5,194 nt of DNA from an uncultured Collinsella sp. (GCA_900555765.1 USMA01000102.1:1-5194); one strand, 5' to 3'. Shown: positions 1 through 5,194, numbered from the stretch's first letter. Notes: generated by a model from the letters alone, not told the origin. Made by a program: numbers and translations.

Positions 1-686
1 TGGCCATAACGGCGATTGACTTTGTTAACCCCTGCGCCCGTTACTCGGAGGTCTCCTTTGAGCTCGGTGACGATGCGATTCACGCTCGTTTGATCGAGCC
101 TGTCGGTCGTGCCCGAGTATCTGAGCGCGTGCCGTTGTGCCTGATGTTCCACGACATCGATCGGCCTGTGCGCGGCTGGCATCACATGACGAGATTTGCC
201 GCCATGGGGTATGCCGTTCTCGCGCTGGATGGCGATGTTGCTGGTGCGGACGACCTGCAGCGGGGGATTTCTTCGCCCGCTTTTGTCGAGCGCGTCCGTT
301 GGGGTTGCGCGCTGGCGAAGGTGGCGCGCAATCTTGATGGCATGGACCCCGACCGCATCTTTGCATGGGGCGAGGGTCTTGGCGGCGGAGTCGCGCTGGC
401 GGTTTCTGCTCTGGACGAGCGGGGCCTCGCCTGCACGGCGGTTGCCAATCCGCTTCCCGGCGGTCTCGAGGCCCTGTCGTCTCGGGTGTGCGGATCGGTA
501 CTCATGGGCACATCGCTTATGGATACCGTGAGCGATCCCAAGGGTCAGTTTGCCGTATTCAACGGTCTTGAGTGTGACCGGAAGCATATCATCTATGCCA
601 AATACGCTCACGAGCGCATCAATGCGTTCGAAAACGAAGTCGTCGACTTTTTTAACCAAACGTTCTACTCGTGTTCTTTGGCCTAG
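1..686 (+). CDS. AXE1-family (acetylxylan esterase / cephalosporin-C deacetylase type) hydrolase, 5' end off-window, catalytic Ser missing
   Basis: The frame is open from the left edge (first whole codon at 3) to TAG at 684-686, so about 227 C-terminal residues are visible and the start lies upstream. It aligns by eye to AXE1 alpha/beta hydrolases: a strand with FHDID, MGYAVLALD, DPDRIFAWG at the nucleophile elbow, VLMGTSLMDTV with the acid Asp (codon 522-524), then QFAVFN and a final YAHERI with the catalytic His (codon 609-611). The family elbow GGSQGG reads GEGLGG here, so the Ser position is Gly (GGT, 375-377). Two segments usual in the family are also short: the stretch after ALD and the roughly 50-residue lid between the elbow and VLMGT. 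In a sialic acid operon the natural guess is a sialate O-acetylesterase, since AXE1 esterases occur beside nan genes in some Firmicutes. Loss of Ser suggests a non-catalytic or altered role. Family assignment is fairly sure; function is not. Confidence 0.75.
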   Translation, partial: AITAIDFVNPCARYSEVSFELGDDAIHARLIEPVGRARVSERVPLCLMFHDIDRPVRGWHHMTRFAAMGYAVLALDGDVAGADDLQRGISSPAFVERVRWGCALAKVARNLDGMDPDRIFAWGEGLGGGVALAVSALDERGLACTAVANPLPGGLEALSSRVCGSVLMGTSLMDTVSDPKGQFAVFNGLECDRKHIIYAKYAHERINAFENEVVDFFNQTFYSCSLA

Positions 687-712
687 ACGGCCTGGACACT
701 GCCAACAAGAGT

Positions 713-731
713 GGGTGGCATAGGGCCGCCC
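713..731 (+). other. small hairpin between the esterase and nanA
   Basis: GGGTGGC (713-719) pairs with GCCGCCC (725-731) over seven positions with one G-U pair and a 5-nt loop. No T-run follows, so it is not an intrinsic terminator. It lies between the esterase stop and the nanA ribosome binding site. It may be chance in GC-rich DNA, but it fits the pattern of a hairpin in every gap of this operon. Confidence 0.25.
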
Positions 732-742
732 GCCAGACAACT

Positions 743-748
743 AAGGAG
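743..748 (+). promoter_or_regulatory. Shine-Dalgarno fixing the GTG start of nanA
   Basis: AAGGAG lies 6 bp upstream of GTG at 755. The frame is open further upstream to an ATG at 671, but that ATG lies inside the esterase gene, has no good ribosome site, and would add 28 residues foreign to the family. The GTG at 755 is therefore chosen as the start. Confidence 0.8.
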
Positions 749-754
749 ATTCTT

Positions 755-1675
755 GTGGCAACTCAGAAATTCACCGGCGTTATCCCTCCCGTCGTTGTTC
801 CCGATACCGAAGATCACCAGCTTGACGTTGCCTCCTTTGAGCGCAGCATCAACCGCATGATCGATGCTGGCGTCGATGGCCTGTTCTTCTTGGGATCCTC
901 GGGCGAGGTCGTCTTCTCCACCGACGAGCGCCGTCGCCAGATTATCGCCGAGGCCGTCCGTATCGTCGACCATCGCGTTCCCGTTCTGGTCGGCATCATC
1001 GATACCGAGACCGAGCGCATGATCGAGCACGGCAAGGTCGCCCAGGAGCTGGGCGCCGATGCCCTCGTCGCCACCTGCCCGTTCTATGCCCTGCAGGGCA
1101 TGACCGAGGTCGAGGAGCACTTCCGCATCCTGCACGAGGAACTCGACTTGCCCATCTTTGCCTATGACATTCCCGTCTGCGTTCACACCAAGCTCCCCTG
1201 GAAGCTCCTTGCCAAGCTCGGCGCCGAGGGCGTTCTGGCCGGCGTCAAGGATTCCTCGGGTGATGACATCTCGTTCCGCTACCTCGTTCAGGAGAACGAG
1301 AAGAACGGCCATCCGATGAGCATTCTCACCGGCCACGAGGTTGTTGTCGACGGCGCCTACCTCGGTGGCGCCGACGGTTCCGTCCCGGGTCTCGCCAACG
1401 TTGAGCCCGAGGGCTACGTGCGTCAGTGGAAGGCCGCTCAGGCTGGTGACTGGGCTACCGTCAAGGCCGAGCAGGATCGCCTCTATGAGATTTCGCACAT
1501 CTGGGATGTCACCTCGGGCGTCCAGGGCTATGCCGGTGGCGGCGGCGCCTTCAAGACCGCTATGAACCTCATGGGTATCTTCGACAGCCCGACCATGCCG
1601 CGCCCGGTGAAGGCCATGACCGGCGAGAACGTCGAGGCGATTCGCAAGGTCCTCCAGGACAACGGTCTCCTTTAA
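755..1675 (+). CDS. nanA: DapA/NanA-family class I aldolase, probable N-acetylneuraminate lyase
   Basis: The product is 306 residues, the normal length for this (beta/alpha)8 pyruvate-aldolase family, and cytosolic with no signal peptide. The expected role is cleavage of Neu5Ac to pyruvate and N-acetylmannosamine through a Schiff base. Visible landmarks, counted from the GTG: pyruvate-binding GSSGE at 47-51, Tyr111, catalytic Tyr137 in YDIPV, Schiff-base Lys165 in GVKDSSGD, and GGADGSVPG near 203-211. Tyr137 and Lys165 fall at the same numbers as in E. coli NanA. The substrate-side residues differ from classical lyases: KDSSGD instead of a KxTS motif, and GHEV where E. coli NanA has GYDE. Family membership is certain. 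The lyase assignment rests mainly on the adjoining ROK kinase and nanE; a related 2-keto-3-deoxy acid aldolase is the main alternative. The gene starts 68 bp after the esterase stop and is probably cotranscribed with it. Confidence 0.8.
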   Translation: MATQKFTGVIPPVVVPDTEDHQLDVASFERSINRMIDAGVDGLFFLGSSGEVVFSTDERRRQIIAEAVRIVDHRVPVLVGIIDTETERMIEHGKVAQELGADALVATCPFYALQGMTEVEEHFRILHEELDLPIFAYDIPVCVHTKLPWKLLAKLGAEGVLAGVKDSSGDDISFRYLVQENEKNGHPMSILTGHEVVVDGAYLGGADGSVPGLANVEPEGYVRQWKAAQAGDWATVKAEQDRLYEISHIWDVTSGVQGYAGGGGAFKTAMNLMGIFDSPTMPRPVKAMTGENVEAIRKVLQDNGLL

Positions 1676-1678
1676 AGC

Positions 1679-1774
1679 TTTCCCAGGCACCCGACCTCGC
1701 CGTTCAACCGTGCGGCCATGACCCATTAGGTCAATGGCCACACGGTTTCTCGGCGATCTCGGGCACCTGGAAAA
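1679..1774. repeat. large imperfect palindrome / long hairpin between nanA and the ROK kinase
   Basis: The gap begins 3 nt after the nanA stop with an inverted repeat of almost 100 nt. Paired blocks from outside in: TTT/AAA, CCAGG (1683-1687) with CCTGG (1766-1770), CCCGA with TCGGG, TCGCCG with CGGCGA, AACCGTG with CACGGTT, GGCCAT with ATGGCC, then GACC with GGTC around a 5-nt loop. Interruptions are equal on both arms (2x2, 2x2, 3x3 and 1x1 mismatches) apart from one bulged A near the tip. No T-run follows, so it is not a classical terminator. It could be an mRNA-stabilising or processing hairpin, a REP-like element, or a small palindromic mobile repeat. Only one copy is present in the window. 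Confidence 0.8.
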
Positions 1775-1829
1775 CCTTTACCGCGCTGTGACGGCTAGCC
1801 TGACGGCGCATTTCCTGTAGTTGTTTTTG

Positions 1830-1842
1830 TCTCCGAAGGAGA
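1830..1842 (+). promoter_or_regulatory. ribosome binding site of the ROK kinase inside a small stem-loop
   Basis: The Shine-Dalgarno AAGGAG (1836-1841) is 6 bp before the ATG at 1848. It sits in a perfect 5-bp inverted repeat, TCTCC-GAA-GGAGA, so the core GGAG could pair with the preceding CTCC. The Shine-Dalgarno role is clear; that the stem controls translation is only an inference. Confidence 0.6.
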
Positions 1843-1847
1843 GCGAC

Positions 1848-2813
1848 ATGGAGAACAAGTACGTCTGCTCTGTCGATATCGGCGGAACTAAGATCGCGAC
1901 TGCCATCATGGAGTACCCGGCTGACGGCAGCGTGCCCCATCCCGTTTTTGAGGCCGAGGTTCCTACCGAGGCCCAGGAGGGCGGCGAGGCCGTCTTCCAG
2001 CGTATCGAGGCGTCCATCAAGGCTGCTCTCGAGGCGAATCCCGATGTCGAGGTCCTTGGCGTCGGTATCGGTGCCGCCGGCGTCGTCGATCCCAAGACGG
2101 GCGCCATCGCGTATGCCATCGTGCTCATGCCCGGCTGGGCCGGCGTGCAGTTGGGGCCGCGTCTGCGCGAGGACCGCGGTCTTCCCGTTGCCGTCGTAGG
2201 CGACGTGCAGGCTCATGCTCTGGGCGAGGCCCACTGGGGCGTCGGCAAGGGCAAGTTCTCCGTCTTGTGTCTTGGCATCGGTACGGGCATCGGCGGCGCA
2301 TATGTCGAGAACGGCCGCGTGATGCAGGGCTTCCATGGTGCTGCTGGCCATATGGGCCACATCGAGTGCTCGGCTGCCGCCGGCATTCCGTGCGCCTGCG
2401 GGCGTTCCGGCCATCTGGAGTCGGTTGCTTCGGGCACATCCATTGGTCGAATGTACGATGAGCGTTTAGGCCGCGTCGACCCCAGCCGTCCTTCGGTCGG
2501 TCGCGATGTGAACGACCTGTGCCGTGCGGGCGACGCAAAGGCGACCGAGGTCATCCATGACGCCGGCTTTGCGCTGGGCGCCAGCTTGGGCTCGCTCGCT
2601 AACATCCTGGACCCTGAGGTCATCGTGCTTTCGGGCGGCGTGATTCACCAAGGTCCCGATTGGCGTTCGCAGACGTGGAAGGATTCGGTGCACGAGGGCT
2701 ATGCCAGCCAGGCGCTCGATCCGCTTCAGGACACACCGATCCTCATCGGTTCTCTGGAGGGCGATGCTCCGCTCATCGGTGCTGCTGAGCATCTTCTTGC
2801 CTCGTTGAAGTAA
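1848..2813 (+). CDS. nanK: ROK-family sugar kinase, probable N-acetylmannosamine kinase
   Basis: The product is 321 residues, the usual ROK kinase length, without the N-terminal helix-turn-helix of ROK repressors such as NagC, so it is read as an enzyme. It would phosphorylate ManNAc to ManNAc-6-P with ATP in the cytosol. Landmarks: phosphate-binding DIGGTK at 10-15, GIGAAGVVD at 73-81, GDVQAHALGEA with probable catalytic base Asp119, the LGIGTGIGG phosphate loop at 142-150, the ROK metal/sugar signature from GHMGHIEC to CACGRSGHLE at 167-191, and the C-terminal APLIGAAEHLL. Two signature positions deviate. The usual Glu of GExGH is His168, and the last Cys of CxCGxxGC is His189, a substitution I believe is common in actinobacterial ROK proteins. 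The substrate is inferred from its place between nanA and nanE; glucokinase or GlcNAc kinase cannot be excluded. Confidence 0.8.
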   Translation: MENKYVCSVDIGGTKIATAIMEYPADGSVPHPVFEAEVPTEAQEGGEAVFQRIEASIKAALEANPDVEVLGVGIGAAGVVDPKTGAIAYAIVLMPGWAGVQLGPRLREDRGLPVAVVGDVQAHALGEAHWGVGKGKFSVLCLGIGTGIGGAYVENGRVMQGFHGAAGHMGHIECSAAAGIPCACGRSGHLESVASGTSIGRMYDERLGRVDPSRPSVGRDVNDLCRAGDAKATEVIHDAGFALGASLGSLANILDPEVIVLSGGVIHQGPDWRSQTWKDSVHEGYASQALDPLQDTPILIGSLEGDAPLIGAAEHLLASLK

Positions 2814-2829
2814 ACGTATCTGCTGTAGG

Positions 2830-2860
2830 AGCCTCCCGAGACAACACGCCTCGGGAGGCT
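2830..2860 (+). terminator. strong hairpin between the kinase and nanE, weak or absent U-tract
   Basis: AGCCTCCCGAG (2830-2840) and CTCGGGAGGCT (2850-2860) form a perfect 11-bp, GC-rich stem with a 9-nt loop. The following bases, GTTCTGAG, give no real T-run, and the nanE ribosome site starts within 10 nt. It is better seen as a partial terminator or an mRNA-stabilising hairpin inside the operon than as its end. Confidence 0.45.
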
Positions 2861-2883
2861 GTTCTGAGAAAGGTTGCAGCCTT

Positions 2884-3570
2884 ATGACCGTCGATCCTTT
2901 GATTCAATCCCTGAAGGGCAAGCTCGTCGTGAGCGTTCAGGCGTATATGGGCGAGCCGCTTCGTACGCCCGAGACCATGGCGCAAATGTCTCGCGCTTGC
3001 GAGCTCGGCGGCGCTGCCGCCATTCGCTGCCAGGGCCTTGCCGACATTGCCGCCATTAAGGGTCGCTGTGAGGTTCCCGTCATCGGCCTGTGGAAGGATG
3101 GGCACGAGGGCGTTTACATCACGCCGACGCTGCGTCACGCTCGCGCCTGCGTTGCTGCCGGTGCCGATATCGTGGCGATCGACGCCACCGATCGTCCGCG
3201 CCCAGATGGCAAGACGGTCGAGGATACCTTCCGCCCGCTGCACGAGGAGGGCGTGCTCCTGATGGCCGACTGTGCCACCATCGAGGATATTCGTCGTGCT
3301 GTTGACATGGGCTTCGACCTGGTGTCCACCACGCTTTCTCATGGTGTTGCCGCTATCGATTGCACCATGGCCGACGGTCCCGATCTGCCGCTCCTGCGCC
3401 AGGCGACTGAGGAATTCCCCGGCCTTCCCATCATTTGCGAGGGTCGCGTGCATACGCCCGAGGAGGCTCGCGCTGCGATTGATGCTGGCGCCTGGGCCGT
3501 TGTCGTCGGCACCGCCATCACGCACCCCACGAGTATTACGAGTTGGTTCAAGGCTGCGCTTGAGGCGTAA
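2884..3570 (+). CDS. nanE: N-acetylmannosamine-6-phosphate 2-epimerase
   Basis: The product is 228 residues, full length for NanE, a cytosolic (beta/alpha)8 enzyme converting ManNAc-6-P to GlcNAc-6-P, the last dedicated step of sialic acid breakdown. Landmarks in order: LVVSVQA with Gln19, AAIRCQG with Arg48, PVIGLWKDG with probable catalytic Lys71, YITPTL, ADIVAIDATDRPRPDG at 94-109, LLMADCAT with Asp129, LVSTTLSHG, IICEGRVHTPEEA with probable catalytic Glu186, and WAVVVGTAITHP for the phosphate site. All residues expected of an active enzyme appear present. The start is the ATG preceded by AGAAAGG at a 10-bp spacing, 70 bp after the kinase stop. A terminator about 50 bp downstream makes it the likely last gene of the operon. 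This is the firmest pathway assignment in the window. Confidence 0.93.
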   Translation: MTVDPLIQSLKGKLVVSVQAYMGEPLRTPETMAQMSRACELGGAAAIRCQGLADIAAIKGRCEVPVIGLWKDGHEGVYITPTLRHARACVAAGADIVAIDATDRPRPDGKTVEDTFRPLHEEGVLLMADCATIEDIRRAVDMGFDLVSTTLSHGVAAIDCTMADGPDLPLLRQATEEFPGLPIICEGRVHTPEEARAAIDAGAWAVVVGTAITHPTSITSWFKAALEA

Positions 3571-3597
3571 GACAGGCCTCGTATCCGCTCGGGGCGG

Positions 3598-3603
3598 TAT
3601 ACT
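3598..3603 (+). promoter_or_regulatory. possible -10 element upstream of rapZ
   Basis: TATACT matches the bacterial -10 consensus at five of six positions and lies 28 bp after nanE, the only such match in the gap. No convincing -35 hexamer is seen 16-18 bp upstream. A transcript from here would begin just before the hairpin at 3622 and have to pass it to reach rapZ. Confidence 0.3.
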
Positions 3604-3621
3604 CAATTTAGGCAATTGACC

Positions 3622-3658
3622 GCGCGGGATCCGGGTTGCTGGGTCCCGCGCTTGTTTT
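3622..3658 (+). terminator. intrinsic terminator after nanE, or leader attenuator of rapZ
   Basis: GCGCGGGATCC (3622-3632) pairs with GGGTCCCGCGC (3641-3651) as an 11-bp stem with one G-U pair and an 8-nt loop, followed at once by TTGTTTT. This is the best intrinsic terminator in the window and most simply ends the nan operon. The rapZ Shine-Dalgarno begins two bases after the T-run, so if rapZ is transcribed from further upstream the same structure would act as an attenuator. Confidence 0.75.
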
Positions 3659-3659
3659 C

Positions 3660-3665
3660 GGGAGG
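3660..3665 (+). promoter_or_regulatory. Shine-Dalgarno for rapZ
   Basis: GGGAGG lies 6 bp before the ATG at 3672. A second in-frame ATG at 3690 has its own AAGGGAG (3678-3684) with a 5-bp spacing, so either may be used. The upstream in-frame TTG at 3636 lies inside the terminator hairpin and is unlikely. Confidence 0.6.
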
Positions 3666-3671
3666 CAGCAC

Positions 3672-4592
3672 ATGCAAAAGGGAGATGCCATGGATGCGGC
3701 GGAGCGCTCGGAGCGCATCCCCGATATCGTCATCATCACCGGAATGTCCGGATCGGGCCGCACACAGGCCATGCACGTGTTCGAGGACATGGGCTATTTT
3801 TGCATCGATAACCTGCCTCCGCGTCTCATCGCCCAGCTTGCCGAGCTCGTCGGCATCAATACGGGCGTGGGCAGGCATCTCGCCGTCACCTGCGATTTGC
3901 GTAGCCAGGGACTGTTTGACGAGTTGCTCGATGCGGTCGCCGCGCTCGAAGAGCGCGAGATGAGCTGCGACATCGTGTTCCTGGAGGCTTCTGACGAGGT
4001 GCTGATTCGTCGCTACAGCGAAACTCGCCGCCGTCATCCCATTGCCAAGCCGGGGGAGACTACGGCCGATGCCATTCAGCGCGAGCGCCTTCAGCTTCAG
4101 GGCGTGCGCGACCGAGCCGATATGATTATCGACACGAGCCGTCTGCGCACCTCTGCGCTGCGCAACAAGCTACGTATGGCATTTTCCGAGCTGTCCGACC
4201 AGCAGCTCATGGACGTCCACGTGTTCTCGTTTGGCTTTAAGCACGGCATGCCCGTCGAAGCGGACATTATGATCGACGTCCGCTTCCTGCCTAATCCGTT
4301 CTACGATCCCGAGATGCGCACGATGACCGGGCTCGATTAATAGGTCTCCGATTTTGTTCTGGACCATCCCAAGACGCAGGAGTTTTGGAAGGCTTGGACA
4401 CAGCTGCTCGATACGGTGATGCCGGGCTATATCGCGGAGGGTAAGCCGCAGCTTTCTATCGCCATCGGCTGCACGGGCGGCCAGCACCGCAGCGTTGCCA
4501 TTGCCGAGGCCACGGCCCGTTACCTGGAAGGCGCTCAGTATCATGTGAGCATCTCCCACCGCGACCTGTCGCGCGCCAACACGAAGGCATAG
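3672..4592 (+). pseudogene. rapZ: RapZ (YvcJ-family) nucleotide-binding protein, interrupted by tandem in-frame stops TAA TAG
   Basis: The frame from 3672 to TAG at 4590-4592 spans 306 codons, normal RapZ size, but codons 223 and 224 (4338-4343) are TAA and TAG. Before them: P-loop GMSGSGRT at 24-31, with Arg for Lys as I recall from actinobacterial RapZ; MGYFCIDNLPP; DIVFLEAS; RRRHP; VFSFGFKHGMP; and DVRFLPNPFY to MTGLD. After them the frame resumes without a gap as VSDFVLDHP and runs to the family C-terminal motif IGCTGGQHRS (codons 265-274). E. coli RapZ has TGLD, two residues, then V at this point, so exactly two codons are replaced and nothing is shifted. The break lies inside the C-terminal domain, which binds regulatory RNA and GlcN6P in enterics. 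In Gram-positives the protein is a GTP/ATP-hydrolysing YvcJ-type regulator. If the stops are real, a 222-residue product lacking about 80 residues is made. Family assignment is certain; its intact or broken status depends on sequence accuracy. Confidence 0.85.
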
Positions 4593-4598
4593 GCCTGC

Positions 4599-5194
4599 AT
4601 GTCGTTTACCGCCGAGGTGCGTGACGAGCTCGCGCGCTGCGAACCCGAATGTGAATACTGCGACTTGTCGACGCTTGCCGCCCTCACGCGCGTGAGCGGT
4701 ACGCTCTCGCTTACCGGCTCTGGGCGGTATCGTTTGACGGTTGCGACTGAGACGGGAGCCGTCGCGCGCACGATGATCACGCTGACGCATCGTATCCTTA
4801 AGCTCAAAACGGAGTTCACCGTCCGTAAATCTGTATTGCATAAGGTTCGAAACTACCTCATCACCTTGCCTGATCAGCCAGACCTGGATAAGGCCTTGGT
4901 TCTGCTGGGTATCCTCGACCGTAGGGGAGGACTTGTGGCCGGCGTGCCCCGACATATCGTTGCCAGTCGTTGCTGTAGACTTGCCTATATGCGCGGCGCG
5001 CTCATCGCGGGCGGCTTCGTGGCCGATCCACGCGGCGATTTTCATTTGGAGATCGCTGTGCAGGGCGAGCAATATGCCTAGGGGCTTTGCGATCTGTTGG
5101 AGCAGATTGGGGTCCATGCTCGTGTTAATGCACGGCGGGGCTCATATGCCGTGTACATTAAGAGCGCCGAGGAAATCGAGCATCTATTAAAGCT
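4599..5194 (+). pseudogene. whiA: WhiA sporulation/cell-division regulator, in-frame TAG, 3' end off-window
   Basis: ATG at 4599 follows the rapZ stop by 6 bp, with GAAGG at 4583-4587 inside the end of rapZ, so the two are probably translated together. The product starts MSFTAEVRDELAR, typical of WhiA, and continues through the N-terminal degenerate LAGLIDADG-endonuclease-like region, including LAALTRVSGTLSL, CCRLAYMRGALIAGGFV and DPRGDFHLEI. Codon 161 (5079-5081) is TAG. The frame then continues with 37 normal WhiA codons (GLCDLLEQIG, RRGSYAVYIKSAEEIEHL) to the edge. The stop occupies a position that is Glu in B. subtilis WhiA as I recall it. WhiA is a DNA-binding regulator of cell division in actinobacteria and also occurs in Firmicutes. 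A 160-residue product would lack the rest of the first domain and the C-terminal helix-turn-helix. Whether the TAG is real or a base error cannot be decided here. Confidence 0.85.

Noticed and set aside
671..754. ATG at 671 as the start of nanA
   Set aside because: It overlaps the esterase end, and the added 28 residues do not resemble the family. The GTG at 755 has a strong, well-spaced Shine-Dalgarno.
683..1741. 352-codon open frame on the minus strand covering nanA
   Set aside because: It is the mirror of a strongly biased GC-rich gene. The peptide is low-complexity (rich in G, D, L, A) and has no recognisable family, while the + strand encodes a clear aldolase.
1683..1770. The large palindrome as an intrinsic terminator or a tRNA-like gene
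   Set aside because: No T-run follows on the + strand, and the shape is a single rod without cloverleaf features.
2773..3615. 280-codon minus-strand open frame over nanE, with similar ones at 1731-2414, 3603-4037 and 4170-5117
   Set aside because: All lie opposite confidently identified genes and are explained by codon bias. None has family motifs or a good ribosome site that I can see.
3604..3618. CAATT/AATTG inverted repeat as an operator
   Set aside because: Only 5 bp per arm with AT-rich content. There is no second copy and no known regulator match, so it is too weak to call.
4344..4592. Separate small gene coding for the RapZ C-terminal piece
   Set aside because: No start codon with a ribosome binding site is visible right after the stops. 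The first in-frame ATG (4419) would begin inside the domain. It is kept as part of an interrupted rapZ.
1..5194. CRISPR arrays, insertion sequences, prophage or toxin-antitoxin genes
   Set aside because: No spaced direct repeats, transposase motifs or small paired genes were seen. The window is filled by metabolic and regulatory genes.

Overview
The window looks like a chromosomal segment of a high-GC Gram-positive gut actinobacterium of the class Coriobacteriia. A Collinsella-like organism is my best guess, from codon use, the style of the RapZ and WhiA proteins, and the presence of a sialic acid catabolic cluster. This is pattern recognition, not a database match. All genes read on the + strand.

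Bases 1-3570 are the downstream part of a sialic acid (N-acetylneuraminate, Neu5Ac) utilisation operon. It opens with the C-terminal two thirds of an acetylxylan-esterase (AXE1) type alpha/beta hydrolase that has lost its nucleophile serine. Next come a DapA/NanA-family aldolase (probable Neu5Ac lyase), a ROK-family sugar kinase (probable ManNAc kinase) and NanE (ManNAc-6-P 2-epimerase). Together the last three would take Neu5Ac to pyruvate plus ManNAc, then ManNAc-6-P, then GlcNAc-6-P. NagA, NagB and the transporter are not in the window. Every intergenic gap in this operon holds a hairpin. The largest is a ~90-nt in-register imperfect palindrome between nanA and the kinase. Only the last hairpin, after nanE, has the U-tract of an intrinsic terminator.

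Bases 3571-5194 carry rapZ followed directly by whiA, 6 bp apart. This is the conserved rapZ-(yvcK)-whiA block of Gram-positives, but without yvcK between them. Both genes are interrupted in frame. rapZ has two consecutive stop codons (TAA TAG, 4338-4343), after which a perfectly normal RapZ C-terminus continues in the same frame. whiA has a single in-frame TAG (5079-5081) followed by normal WhiA sequence to the window edge. No indel is involved, and TAA and TAG are used as ordinary terminators by the other genes. Either these are genuine nonsense lesions or unusual recoding, or the sequence contains base errors. This is the most important thing to check here.

I found no RNA genes, CRISPR arrays, insertion sequences or phage genes. 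The window is dense with genes, and the longest gap is about 170 bp.
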